In this document: positions 16,541 to 25,292 of the stretch, one piece after another
Position numbering within the stretch: the first letter of the stretch is position 1
Layout: each line of letters begins with the position of its first letter
Assembly: GCF_000472925.1 (NCBI RefSeq)
Contig: NZ_AXAS01000017.1
Span: 62,001-126,000 of the forward strand
DNA from: Bradyrhizobium sp. Ec3.3
GTDB taxonomy: Bacteria > Pseudomonadota > Alphaproteobacteria > Rhizobiales > Xanthobacteraceae
Length of the DNA stretch: 64,000 nucleotides
Direction: 5' to 3'
Program-made: the position numbers and the translations under genes
Notes under the pieces: generated by a model
The model's database searches: none
What the model was told of the DNA's origin: nothing
Seen by the model: only the letters and a program-made list of their open reading frames with translations

Positions 16541-17472
16541 TCTGGATCGAGATATTGTCGCGGCAGCGCGAGGTCGCCGCACGCTTCCGGATCACCGCTG
16601 CGGAGGTGCGCATCGGGCGGGGCTATGACAATGATGTCGTGGTCGATGATCCCTACGTCGCAGCGCAGCATCTGCGGGTGTTTCGGCATGACGATGGCCA
16701 TCTGGTCGCCGAGGACGTTGGCAGCGCCAATGGTACGTTCATCGACGGCAACAGGACCAGGCTGTCGGGCTTCATCGTGGACGGCAAGCAGCCGATCCGC
16801 ATCGGGCAGACGTACCTGCGGATTCGCGACGTCAATCACGCGGTCGAGCGCGAGCGGCTGGCATCGCCGGAGCGGCACGTCCTGCCGATCGTCCTCGCCG
16901 TCGTTCTCGGCCTGTCGCTTCCGGCGATCGATGCGCTCAAGATCTGGCTGACCCAGACCGGCGAGCCGCGCGCGTCGACCTATCTCTCGCCGCTGCTGAT
17001 GCTGATTACGAGTCTTCTTGTCTGGGTCGGGATATGGGCGCTGCTGTGCCGGATCTTTGCGGGGCGATCGCACTTTCTGCGCAACCTGCTGATCGCGCTC
17101 ATCGGCACCGCCGTCTTCACGCTTTACCACGAGTTAGTCCAGTACCTCGCGTTCGCCTGGACCTCGTCGAGCGGCGTCAACTACGAATATGCGGTCATCT
17201 GGCTGATCTTTGCAGCCATCTGCTTCTTCCATCTGCGCGAGATCGGTCGAACCCGGCTGTGGCTCAAAGGTGCGGCCATGACCGCCGTGGTGGTAGTCGG
17301 AATTGCGCTCCAGGCATTGCAACAGTCCGAGGCTTTCTCCGATTCCGGACGGCAGAGAACCGTGCACTGGCTGATGCCGCCGATGTTGCGCGCGGTTCCC
17401 TTGAAGGATCAGAGCACGTTTTTCGGGGCTATCGGCGATCTGAAGGGGCGTCTCGACGGTGATCGCAGCTAG
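16537..17472 (+). CDS. FHA-domain membrane protein
   Basis: 311 residues; ATG 16537 overlaps the protease stop by four bases. Residues ~25-80 are a forkhead-associated domain with the expected core (IRIGRGYDNDVVVDDPYVAAQH, then VGSANGTFIDG), which binds phosphothreonine peptides. The rest is a membrane domain with about five hydrophobic helices, including SPLLMLITSLLVWVGIWALL and YAVIWLIFAAICFF, and a short C-terminal tail. FHA modules usually read the output of Ser/Thr kinases, but no kinase gene is in the window. Coupling to an exported protease and the pseudocaspase downstream suggests a shared envelope process. Confidence 0.82.
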   Translation: MIWIEILSRQREVAARFRITAAEVRIGRGYDNDVVVDDPYVAAQHLRVFRHDDGHLVAEDVGSANGTFIDGNRTRLSGFIVDGKQPIRIGQTYLRIRDVNHAVERERLASPERHVLPIVLAVVLGLSLPAIDALKIWLTQTGEPRASTYLSPLLMLITSLLVWVGIWALLCRIFAGRSHFLRNLLIALIGTAVFTLYHELVQYLAFAWTSSSGVNYEYAVIWLIFAAICFFHLREIGRTRLWLKGAAMTAVVVVGIALQALQQSEAFSDSGRQRTVHWLMPPMLRAVPLKDQSTFFGAIGDLKGRLDGDRS

Positions 17473-17650
17473 GCCGGCCGGAGGCCCCTCTCGAGCTTTC
17501 GTCCTGCGCGTCCGCGTACCTTACGTGAGCCTGACCGCTGGTGCCATTCCGTCGCCTCAATCCAAGCGCTTTCGTTCAAGCGCCGTTCAGCCAGCCGCGC
17601 GCCCAATTGCGCGCAAGCGCGCTCAACAACAACAGCGGGGCTAGCAAGCC

Positions 17651-19996
17651 ATGCGTGGGACACCAAGAACGTTCATCTCATTCCTGCTGCCGATCCTGTT
17701 GCTCGTCGCGGCCGGGACATTCCCTGCCTGTGCCCAGCAGCAGGAGAAGCGCATCGCGCTCGTCGTCGGCGACGGAGCCTATGCGAAGTCGCCGCTGGCA
17801 ACGACGGCCAATGATGCCGGCCTGATCGCGCAGACGCTCCAGGCCGCCGGCTTCGACGTCGTCGGCGCCCGCGACCTCGACGGCGACACGCTGCGCAAGA
17901 GCTTTCGCGATTTTCTTCAGAAGGCCCAGACATCGGGACCCGGCACCGTCGCGATGATCTATCTCGCCGGCTATGGCGTGCAGCTCGCCGGGGAGAACTA
18001 CTTCATCCCGGTCGATTCCAACATCACGCGCGATACCGACGTTCCGACCGAGGCGCTGCGCATCAGCGACTACGCCCGCCAGCTCGCGGCGCTGCCGCTG
18101 AAGGCGAACATCGTCGTGCTCGATGCCGCCCGGGCGCAGCCCTTTATCGAGGGCGGCCAGCCGATCGCAAGCGGGCTCGCGCTGGTCGAGCCCGACGCGA
18201 ACATGCTGATCGCCTACAACGCCGCGCCCGGCACCGTGGCGCCGGAGGAGCCGGGGCCCTACGGCATCTACGCCCAGTCGCTCGCCGAGATGATCCGCAC
18301 CGGGGGCCTGTCGCTGCCGGAGGTCTTCGACCGCGTGCGCCTGCGCGTCAACGACGCCAGCAAGGGCGCGCAAGTGCCCTGGGACGACCAGAAGATCAGC
18401 GCGCAGTTCTCGTTCTTCGAGCGTGGACCCGACGCGCCGCCGCCGCAGGCCGCGCCCGACCAGGTCGCTGCGATCCGCAACAAGCCGATCCGCGATCTCG
18501 GCGTGCAGGACGCCTATGCGGCCGCGCTCGAGCGCGACACGCTGCCGGCCTATGAGGAATTCCTCGCCGCCTATCCCGGCGATCCTATGTCCAAGCGCGT
18601 AATGGCGATCGTCGCGGCGCGCCGCGAGGCGATCACCTGGCGGCGGACCTATCGCGCCGACACGCCGGACGCATACTGGTCCTATCTGCGCCGCTATCCG
18701 CGCGGGCCGCATGCTGGCGACGCACGGCGCAGGCTTGCGATCCTGACCGCGCCGCTCGAGCCGCCGCCGAGCTTTGCCATGATGGATTACGACGTGCCGC
18801 CGCCGCCGCCGGAAGAGATCGTCTATGTCGACCGGCCGGTCCTGCTGTTCAGTGATCCCGTGTTCGGCTTCGTGCCGCCGCCGCCGCCGCCGATCTATTT
18901 CTGCCCGCCACCGCCGCCGGATTTCATCGTGCTGCCGCCGCCGCTGCCCGTGGTCGGACTGTTCGTGCTGCCGCAGCCGGTGTTCGTGCCGATCCCGGTG
19001 TTCGTCAGGCCGCCGATCTATGTCGCGCCGCCGCCGAACAACATCATCTACCAGAACATCCACAACACCACGGTGATCAACACCGTCATCAACCGGCCGT
19101 CCGCGGCCGCGGCGGGCCTTGCGCCCGGCAGCCTCGCGCCGGCCGTCGCCGGCCGCGCCACGCCGGCGGCACCTGCCGTGCCGCAGGCCGTTGCGCAGCG
19201 CGCCGCCTTGATCCAGCAGGGCAAGCTGCCGATGCCGCAGAGCGCCACCATCACGCCGACGGCGAGGCCGGGGATACCGGCCGCGACGCCCGCGAATGTG
19301 GCGCCGACTGCCGCCGCGCCGCCGAGCAGGCTGCCCGAGGCCAATACGCTGCCCGTCCCCGGCACCCATGGGACGCCGCCGGCACCCTCGGCTGCCCAGA
19401 CCCCGAATGGCAGGCTCGCGCCAACTGCGACGGCGCCGGCCAATGGCACGCAAGCAGGCCATCCAAATGCCGCGACTGCAACGGCTCCGCTCACCACCAC
19501 GCCTGCCGGAAATGCGGCCACGGCGCCGGGCCAAAAGCCGCCGATCGCCGGAACGCCGGCAGGGACGGCTCCGGATAGCCGCGCGAAGTCGGCCATCCGC
19601 GAGCAGGGCACCACGCCGCCAGCCGGGGCGGGGACAGGCGGCAAGCCTGCCATCACTGCGGTGCAGCCCACGGGCCGTGAGCCGTTGAAGCCTCAGAATC
19701 AGATCGCCCCGCTGCCGCAGGCGGCCAAGCCGGCCGCTCCGCCGCCGCGCCCGCAAGCCATTGCGAAACCGGTGCCCTCGGCACCGCCGCCGCGGGTGGC
19801 CTCGCCGCCGCCGCACGCCGCGCCTCCGCCCGTTGCTGCGGCCCGGCCGGCACCGCCGCCGCCAGCCGCGAGGCCGGCCCCACCCCCGCCACCGCGAGTG
19901 GCGGTCGCGCCGCCCCCACGTCCAGCCGCACCGCCGCCACCGCGCCCGGCACCGGCCGCCGCGAAGAAATGCCCCCCGAACCAGCCAAGGTGCTAG
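17651..19996 (+). CDS. Exported caspase-fold protein lacking catalytic residues, with Pro-rich C-terminus
   Basis: 781 residues. A signal peptide (LLPILLLVAAGTFPACAQQ) precedes a caspase-like domain (residues ~30-270: RIALVVGDGAYAKSPLATTA, then DLDGDTLRKSFRDF). In active family members the dyad lies in an AGHG motif and an LDACR motif. Here they read AGYG (Tyr108 in place of His) and LDAAR (Ala160 in place of Cys). Both catalytic residues are therefore gone and the domain should be a pseudoenzyme. A helical segment follows (to ~380), then about 400 residues of Pro/Ala low-complexity sequence. The protein ends in CPPNQPRC. It follows the protease and FHA genes on the same strand after a 178-base gap. 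A binding or scaffold role in the envelope is inference. Confidence 0.85.
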   Translation: MRGTPRTFISFLLPILLLVAAGTFPACAQQQEKRIALVVGDGAYAKSPLATTANDAGLIAQTLQAAGFDVVGARDLDGDTLRKSFRDFLQKAQTSGPGTVAMIYLAGYGVQLAGENYFIPVDSNITRDTDVPTEALRISDYARQLAALPLKANIVVLDAARAQPFIEGGQPIASGLALVEPDANMLIAYNAAPGTVAPEEPGPYGIYAQSLAEMIRTGGLSLPEVFDRVRLRVNDASKGAQVPWDDQKISAQFSFFERGPDAPPPQAAPDQVAAIRNKPIRDLGVQDAYAAALERDTLPAYEEFLAAYPGDPMSKRVMAIVAARREAITWRRTYRADTPDAYWSYLRRYPRGPHAGDARRRLAILTAPLEPPPSFAMMDYDVPPPPPEEIVYVDRPVLLFSDPVFGFVPPPPPPIYFCPPPPPDFIVLPPPLPVVGLFVLPQPVFVPIPVFVRPPIYVAPPPNNIIYQNIHNTTVINTVINRPSAAAAGLAPGSLAPAVAGRATPAAPAVPQAVAQRAALIQQGKLPMPQSATITPTARPGIPAATPANVAPTAAAPPSRLPEANTLPVPGTHGTPPAPSAAQTPNGRLAPTATAPANGTQAGHPNAATATAPLTTTPAGNAATAPGQKPPIAGTPAGTAPDSRAKSAIREQGTTPPAGAGTGGKPAITAVQPTGREPLKPQNQIAPLPQAAKPAAPPPRPQAIAKPVPSAPPPRVASPPPHAAPPPVAAARPAPPPPAARPAPPPPPRVAVAPPPRPAAPPPPRPAPAAAKKCPPNQPRC

Positions 19997-20015
19997 GGAG
20001 GGGCGTGAAACGACG

Positions 20016-20051
20016 GAAAAAGGGCCTGAAAAAGGGCTTGAAAAAGGGCTT
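20016..20051 (+). repeat. Three tandem 12-bp repeats
   Basis: GAAAAAGGGCYT is repeated three times head to tail (20016-20027, 20028-20039, 20040-20051) in the gap between the pseudocaspase stop and the rpsB promoter. A GGGCG/CGCCC hairpin follows at about 20058-20073. The function is unknown, and slippage within the array could vary between strains. Confidence 0.75.
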
Positions 20052-20092
20052 GGGGCAGGGCGCCAAAACGCCCCTCCATGGCCCTTATTTCC

Positions 20093-20120
20093 TTGCTTCT
20101 GGCGGAAATCGCGCTATATA
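20093..20120 (+). promoter_or_regulatory. Promoter of rpsB operon
   Basis: TTGCTT (20093-20098) and TATATA (20115-20120) are separated by 16 bases, a good housekeeping-sigma promoter. It would start a leader of about 105 bases before the rpsB ATG at 20234. Confidence 0.65.
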
Positions 20121-20135
20121 GCGCGCCATCTCACA

Positions 20136-20207
20136 CGGAAACATGGCTCAAAAGGCCGTCCGGTGGCAACCGGGGCGAGAACGCTCCGTTTTGCTCACAC
20201 GTTTCCG
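20136..20207 (+). promoter_or_regulatory. Structured leader of rpsB, pairing next to the ribosome-binding site
   Basis: CGGAAAC (20136-20142) can pair with GTTTCCG (20201-20207), which abuts and shares bases with the GGAGGAA ribosome-binding site. The enclosed loop contains a second perfect hairpin, CCGGT-GGCA-ACCGG (20160-20173). This shape fits feedback control by protein S2, as for other ribosomal-protein leaders. No experimental counterpart is claimed for this sequence. Confidence 0.4.
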
Positions 20208-20233
20208 GAGGAACCAACCGGAGAATTATCACT

Positions 20234-21223
20234 ATGGCGCTACCCGACTTCACCATGCGTCAGCTGCTCGAAGCTGGCGTGCACTTTGGTCACCAGTCCC
20301 ACCGCTGGAATCCGAAAATGGCGCCGTTCATTTTCGGGACCCGCAACAACATCCACATCGTCGACCTCGCGCAGACCGTGCCGATGCTGCACCAGGCCCT
20401 CCAGGCCGTCAGCGACACCGTTGCGAAGGGCGGCCGCATCCTGTTCGTCGGCACCAAGCGTCAGGCGCAGGACGGCGTTGCCGATGCTGCCAAGCGCTGC
20501 GCGCAGTACTTCGTCAATTCGCGCTGGCTCGGCGGCACGCTTACCAACTGGAAGACGATCTCGGCGTCGATCAAGCGCCTGCGTCATCTCGACGAGGTGC
20601 TGTCCGGTGGCGAGGCCAACTCCTACACCAAGAAAGAGCGCCTGACGCTCCAGCGCGAGCGCGACAAGCTCGACCGCTCGCTCGGTGGCATCAAGGACAT
20701 GGGCGGCCTGCCCGACATGATCTTCGTGATCGACACCAACAAGGAAGACATCGCGATCCAGGAAGCCCAGCGGCTCAACATCCCGGTCGCGGCGATCGTC
20801 GACACCAATTCGGACCCCAAGGGCATCACCTATGTGGTGCCGGGCAATGACGACGCGGGCCGTGCGATCTCGCTGTATTGCGACCTGATCGCGCGTGCGG
20901 CGATCGATGGCATCTCGCGCGCCCAGGGCGATGCGGGCATCGATATCGGCGCTTCGGTGAAGCCGGCTGCTGAAGAGCTTCCGTCGACCAGCGGTTTCCA
21001 GGGCCTTGCCGGTCCGCGCGGCACCGCCGACGACCTCAAAAAGCTCCCGGGCGTGTCGGGTGCGATCGAGAAGAAGTTCAACGACCTCGGCATCTTCCAT
21101 TACTGGCAGCTCGCCGAACTCGATCACGCCACCGCGCACAAGATCGGCGAAGAGGTCGGCCTGCCCAGCCGTGCGGATGCCTGGGTGGCCAAGGCCAAGG
21201 CGCTCACCGCGGAAGCGGAATAA
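20234..21223 (+). CDS. rpsB: 30S ribosomal protein S2
   Basis: 329 residues from the ATG at 20234 (MALPDFTMRQLLEAGVHFGH). A longer in-frame start at 20078 lies inside the promoter and is rejected. The S2 core is evident (HRWNPKMAPFIFGTRNNIHI, then SRWLGGTLTNWKTI). Compared with the ~240-residue enterobacterial protein it has an alphaproteobacterial C-terminal extension with a helix-hairpin-helix-like segment (KKLPGVSGAIEKKFNDLGIF). S2 joins the small subunit late and is needed for S1 binding. It heads the rpsB-tsf-pyrH-frr series. Confidence 0.98.
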   Translation: MALPDFTMRQLLEAGVHFGHQSHRWNPKMAPFIFGTRNNIHIVDLAQTVPMLHQALQAVSDTVAKGGRILFVGTKRQAQDGVADAAKRCAQYFVNSRWLGGTLTNWKTISASIKRLRHLDEVLSGGEANSYTKKERLTLQRERDKLDRSLGGIKDMGGLPDMIFVIDTNKEDIAIQEAQRLNIPVAAIVDTNSDPKGITYVVPGNDDAGRAISLYCDLIARAAIDGISRAQGDAGIDIGASVKPAAEELPSTSGFQGLAGPRGTADDLKKLPGVSGAIEKKFNDLGIFHYWQLAELDHATAHKIGEEVGLPSRADAWVAKAKALTAEAE

Positions 21224-21349
21224 CAGTCGAGAGGTGGCCGGATCGCTCCGGCCGCCATTTCAGTTGACGCGACGTCCTGTGATGGACCGCGGTGAGGCGA
21301 GACAGCGCCGCGCCGCGGGTCAACCGGCAGGCAAGAAGGATTTTCAACG

Positions 21350-22273
21350 ATGGCTACGATCACAGCTGCGATGGTCAAGGATCTGCGCGAGTCGACCGGC
21401 GCAGGCATGATGGACTGCAAGGTCGCGCTCACCGAAAACGACGGCAACATGGAAGCGGCGCAGGATTGGCTCCGCAAGAAGGGCCTGTCGAAGGCCGCGA
21501 AGAAGTCTGGCCGCGTCGCGGCCGAGGGCCTGATCGGCGCGCTCACCAAGGGCACCAAGGGTGTCGTGGTCGAGGTCAACTCCGAGACCGACTTTGTCGC
21601 GCGCAACGGCCAGTTCCAGGGCCTTGTCAAGATGATCGCCCAGGTCGCATTCGACGCCGGCGCCGATGTCGAGAAGATCAAGGCCACCAAGGTCGGCGAC
21701 GTCACGGTCGAGGCTGCGATCAATGATGCGATCGCCACCATCGGCGAGAACATGACGCTGCGCCGCGCCGCTGCCCTCGAAGTGAAGCAGGGCGTGGTGT
21801 CGAGCTACGTCCATGGCGCCGTCATCGATGGGGCCGGCAAGATGGGTGTTCTCGTCGCCCTCGAATCGTCCGGCAAGGCCGACGAACTCGCTGTGCTCGG
21901 CCGCCAGCTCGCCATGCATGTCGCGGCCGCCAATCCGCTCGCGCTCGAACCGGCCGGTCTCGATCCGGCGATCGTGAAGCGCGAGAAGGACGTGCTCGCC
22001 GACAAGTACCGCCAGCAGGGCAAGCCGGAGAACGTGATCGAGAAGATCGTCGAGTCCGGCCTGAAGACCTACTACAAGGAAGTCTGCCTGCTCGAGCAGG
22101 CCTTCATCCACGACACCGGCAAGTCGGTGGCGCAGGCGGTGAAGGAAGCTGAGGGCAAGGTCGGGGGCCCCGTGAAGATCGCCGGCTTTGTGCGCTATGC
22201 TCTCGGTGAGGGAATCGAGAAGCAGGAAAGCGACTTCGCGGCGGAAGTCGCGGCCGCCAGCGGCAAGAAGTAA
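21350..22273 (+). CDS. tsf: Elongation factor Ts
   Basis: 307 residues. It exchanges GDP for GTP on EF-Tu. The N-terminal UBA-like helix bundle (VKDLRESTGAGMMDCKVALT) and the conserved TDFVARN signature (NSETDFVARNGQFQG) are present. The start follows an AAGAAGGA ribosome-binding site. It lies 126 bases after rpsB, the near-universal bacterial arrangement, and is followed by pyrH. Confidence 0.98.
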   Translation: MATITAAMVKDLRESTGAGMMDCKVALTENDGNMEAAQDWLRKKGLSKAAKKSGRVAAEGLIGALTKGTKGVVVEVNSETDFVARNGQFQGLVKMIAQVAFDAGADVEKIKATKVGDVTVEAAINDAIATIGENMTLRRAAALEVKQGVVSSYVHGAVIDGAGKMGVLVALESSGKADELAVLGRQLAMHVAAANPLALEPAGLDPAIVKREKDVLADKYRQQGKPENVIEKIVESGLKTYYKEVCLLEQAFIHDTGKSVAQAVKEAEGKVGGPVKIAGFVRYALGEGIEKQESDFAAEVAAASGKK

Positions 22274-22334
22274 GCGCCGGGACGTTTCCTTCCGGCGTGC
22301 CGCCGGAAGCGGCGCCCGGAGAAGGAAAGTGCTC

Positions 22335-23051
22335 ATGACTGATCCGGTCTACCGTCGCGTGGTGATCAAGCTGTCCGGCGAATATCTCGCGGGACCGCAG
22401 GGATTTGGGATCGACCAGCCGACGGTTGACCGGGTTGCCGACGATCTGATCGCCGCCCGCCATCTCGGTGCCGAGGTCGCGGTGGTGATCGGCGGCGGCA
22501 ATATCGTTCGCGGCGTCGAGGTGTCCTCCCGCGGCGTGTCGCGCCCGACGGGCGACACCATGGGCATGCTCGCCACCGTGATGAACTGCCTCGCGGTGGA
22601 AGCGGCGATCGAACGCAAGGGCGCGCCGGCGCGCACTCTGTCGGCTTTCGTTATGCCCGAGATTTCCGAGCTGTTCACCCGCGCTGCGGCGCACAAATAC
22701 CTCGCCGAGGGCCGAATCGTGCTGCTCGGCGGCGGAACCGGCAATCCGTTCTTCACGACCGACACCACGGCGGTGCTGCGCGCCGCCGAGATCGGCGCCG
22801 AGGCCGTCCTCAAGGCGACCAATGTCGACGGCGTCTATTCGGCCGATCCCAAGAAGGATCCGGCCGCCAAGCGCTTCGACCGGCTGACGCACAAGCAGGC
22901 GATCGAGGGCGACTATAAGGTGATGGATGCGACCGCCTTCGCGCTTGCCCGCGAGACGTCGCTGCCTATCATCGTATTCTCGATCGCGGAGCCCGGTTCA
23001 ATCGGCGCGATTCTGCGTGGCGTCGGCCGCGGGACGATCGTCGCTGGCTGA
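22335..23051 (+). CDS. pyrH: UMP kinase
   Basis: 238 residues from the ATG at 22335 (MTDPVYRRVVIKLSGEYLAG), after a GAGAAGGAAAG ribosome-binding site. The longer open frame beginning at 22188 overlaps tsf and is not used. The protein phosphorylates UMP to UDP and belongs to the amino-acid-kinase fold, with KLSGE, the glycine-rich VVIGGGNIVRG and the TDTTAVLRAAEI loop visible. It sits between tsf and frr, as in most bacteria. Confidence 0.97.
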   Translation: MTDPVYRRVVIKLSGEYLAGPQGFGIDQPTVDRVADDLIAARHLGAEVAVVIGGGNIVRGVEVSSRGVSRPTGDTMGMLATVMNCLAVEAAIERKGAPARTLSAFVMPEISELFTRAAAHKYLAEGRIVLLGGGTGNPFFTTDTTAVLRAAEIGAEAVLKATNVDGVYSADPKKDPAAKRFDRLTHKQAIEGDYKVMDATAFALARETSLPIIVFSIAEPGSIGAILRGVGRGTIVAG

Positions 23052-23116
23052 CGGCCTAGCGGGCGTCCTCGGTGAGGATGCGGGGCGCGGCGCCAGGTTT
23101 TTGAAGGAGAAGCGTG

Positions 23117-23680
23117 ATGACCACGGGTAATTTCGACCTCAACGAATTGAAGCGCCGTATGCAGGGCGCCGTCCAGTCGCTCAAGCACGAGCTCGGGGGC
23201 CTGCGCACCGGGCGCGCCTCCGCCTCGATGCTCGATCCGGTCCAGGTCGATGCCTATGGCAGTCACATGCCCCTCAACCAGCTCGCCACTGTAAGCGTGC
23301 CGGAGCCGCGCCTGATCTCGGTGCAGGTCTGGGACAAGAGCATGGTCAAGGCGGTAGAGAAGGCGATCGTCGATTCCAACCTCGGCCTGTCGCCCGCCAC
23401 CGAGGGCCAGGTGCTGCGCCTGCGCATCCCCGAGCTCAACGAGGAGCGCCGCAAGGAGCTGGTCAAGGTCGCGCACAAATACGCCGAAGCGGCCAAAGTC
23501 GCCGCGCGCCATGTCCGTCGCGACGGTCTCGACGTGCTCAAGAAGCTCGAGAAGAATCACGAGATGTCGGAGGACGACCAGAAGCGTCACGCCGACGAGG
23601 TGCAGAAAGCGACCGATGGCACGATCACCGAGATCGACCAGCTGCTGGCGGCCAAGGAAAAAGAGATTCTGACGGTCTAG
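23117..23680 (+). CDS. frr: Ribosome recycling factor
   Basis: 187 residues from the ATG at 23117. A GTG directly before it (23114) is the alternative start, but AAGGAG at 23104-23109 is better spaced for the ATG. With EF-G it splits the post-termination ribosome. The coiled domain (RMQGAVQSLKHELGGLRTGR) and the C-terminal helices (RKELVKVAHKYAEAAKVAAR) are typical, and the length matches the family. It is eleven bases upstream of uppS, so the two are probably cotranscribed. Confidence 0.97.
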   Translation: MTTGNFDLNELKRRMQGAVQSLKHELGGLRTGRASASMLDPVQVDAYGSHMPLNQLATVSVPEPRLISVQVWDKSMVKAVEKAIVDSNLGLSPATEGQVLRLRIPELNEERRKELVKVAHKYAEAAKVAARHVRRDGLDVLKKLEKNHEMSEDDQKRHADEVQKATDGTITEIDQLLAAKEKEILTV

Positions 23681-23690
23681 AGAAGCCTTC

Positions 23691-24449
23691 ATGTCCAACG
23701 CCGCCGCGCCCGTCACGGAAGGACCGGAAAGGTCCGAGGCGCCCGCGCATGTCGCCATCATCATGGATGGCAACGGGCGCTGGGCGGCTGCCCGTGGCCT
23801 GCCGCGCGCCGAGGGCCACCGCCGCGGCGTCGAAGCGTTGCGCCGCGTCGTCCGCGCCTCGCATGAACTCGGCATCCGCTACCTCACCATCTTCTCCTTC
23901 AGCTCCGAGAACTGGTCGCGCCCGGCGAGCGAGATCGGCGATCTCTTTGGCCTGTTGCGCCGCTTCATCCGCAACGACCTCGCGAGCCTGCACCGCGATG
24001 GCGTCAAGGTGCGCATCATCGGCGAGCGCGAGGGGCTTGAAGGTGACATCTGCGCCCTTTTGAACGAGGCCGAGGAGCTGACGCGCAACAACACGCGTCT
24101 CACGCTCGTCGTCGCCTTCAACTACGGCTCACGGCAGGAGATCGCGAAAGCCGCGCAAAAGCTCGCGCGCGAAGCTGCCGAGGGCAGGCGCGATCCGGCC
24201 TCGATCGATGCCGAAACGCTCGGGCAATATCTCGACGCACCCGAGATTCCCGATCCCGATCTCATCATTCGCACCTCTGGCGAGCAGCGCCTGTCCAATT
24301 TCCTGATGTGGCAGGCCGCCTATAGCGAGCTGGTGTTCGTGCCGATCCATTGGCCGGATTTCGACAAGGCCGCGCTGGAAGGCGCGATTGCCGAATTTGC
24401 CAGGCGCGAGCGCCGTTTCGGCGGCCTGGTCGCGAAAACCGCCTCGTGA
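23691..24449 (+). CDS. uppS: Isoprenyl transferase (undecaprenyl diphosphate synthase)
   Basis: 252 residues. It makes the C55 isoprenoid carrier for peptidoglycan and O-antigen by cis-condensation of isopentenyl diphosphate. The signature HVAIIMDGNGRWAAARGLPR contains the catalytic Asp26. The FSSENWSRP and RTSGEQRLSNFL(M/L)WQ motifs follow. A 20-residue N-terminal extension precedes the core. The stop overlaps the GTG start of cdsA (GTGA), so the two are coupled. Confidence 0.97.
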   Translation: MSNAAAPVTEGPERSEAPAHVAIIMDGNGRWAAARGLPRAEGHRRGVEALRRVVRASHELGIRYLTIFSFSSENWSRPASEIGDLFGLLRRFIRNDLASLHRDGVKVRIIGEREGLEGDICALLNEAEELTRNNTRLTLVVAFNYGSRQEIAKAAQKLAREAAEGRRDPASIDAETLGQYLDAPEIPDPDLIIRTSGEQRLSNFLMWQAAYSELVFVPIHWPDFDKAALEGAIAEFARRERRFGGLVAKTAS

Positions 24450-25288
24450 CCGAAAACGACGCCGCGCCGGCGGGCTCAACGCCGGCTTCAAGCAACCTGA
24501 TGATGCGTGTCCTCGCGGCCCTCGTGCTGGCGCCGCTGGCGATCGCGCTCGCCTATGCCGGCGGCTGGATCTGGGCGTTCCTGGTTACGCTCACCTCGAT
24601 CGGGTTGTTCGTGGAATGGCTGACGGTGGTCGGGGCAGGGCGGGTTGTCCTGACGGCGTGCGGGACGATCGTTCTCGCCATCATGGGGTTCTGTGTCGCC
24701 TTCGGGGCGCTCAAGGCTGCGGTCGTGATTGGCGTCGTCGGCGGCGTCGTGATCATGTTGCTGGCGAAAGACAAGTTCATCTGGGCGGGGACCGGCTTCG
24801 CCTATGCGGTGGCTGCGCTGCTCGCCTCGATCCTGGTGCGGCAGGATCCGGTCAACGGATTCGTCGCTCTGATGTTCGTGCTGCTGGTGGTGTGGGCGAC
24901 CGACATCGGTGGCTATTTTGCGGGCCGGAGCATCGGCGGTCCAAAATTGTGGCCGCGCGTGAGCCCCAAAAAGACCTGGGCCGGCGCGCTCGGCGGCTTC
25001 GTCGCGAGCCTGGCGATCGCAGGCGGTTTTGCCGCCTCCGGGTTCGGCAAGGCGGTTCCGCTGCTGGCCCTCGGCGCGATCTTGTCGGTGGTCTCGCAAG
25101 CCGGCGATCTCTTCGAATCCGCGGTCAAACGCCGGTTCGGCGTCAAGGATTCCAGTCACTTAATCCCCGGCCATGGGGGGCTGATGGACCGCCTGGACGG
25201 CTTCATCGCGGCCATTCTGGTGGCCTGGATTTTCGGCTACCTGCGCCATGGTGTGCATAGCGCGGGAAGCGGTCTTATGGTTTGGTGA
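24446..25288 (+). CDS. cdsA: Phosphatidate cytidylyltransferase
   Basis: 280 residues if the GTG at 24446 is used, which gives the four-base GTGA overlap with uppS. It forms CDP-diacylglycerol, the precursor of all phospholipids. It is an integral membrane protein with about eight hydrophobic helices. The family signature near the C-terminus is intact (SAVKRRFGVKDSSHLIPGHG followed by GLMDRLDG). The open frame reaches further upstream to 24350, but that part lies inside uppS. Confidence 0.95.
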   Translation: MTENDAAPAGSTPASSNLMMRVLAALVLAPLAIALAYAGGWIWAFLVTLTSIGLFVEWLTVVGAGRVVLTACGTIVLAIMGFCVAFGALKAAVVIGVVGGVVIMLLAKDKFIWAGTGFAYAVAALLASILVRQDPVNGFVALMFVLLVVWATDIGGYFAGRSIGGPKLWPRVSPKKTWAGALGGFVASLAIAGGFAASGFGKAVPLLALGAILSVVSQAGDLFESAVKRRFGVKDSSHLIPGHGGLMDRLDGFIAAILVAWIFGYLRHGVHSAGSGLMVW

Positions 25289-25292
25289 AACA

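Noticed and set aside
20078..20233. Upstream extension of rpsB
   Set aside because: It covers the promoter and leader; S2 begins at MALPDFTMRQ.
22188..22334. Upstream extension of pyrH into tsf
   Set aside because: The internal ATG at 22335 has a good ribosome-binding site and matches the family N-terminus; the extension is basic noise.
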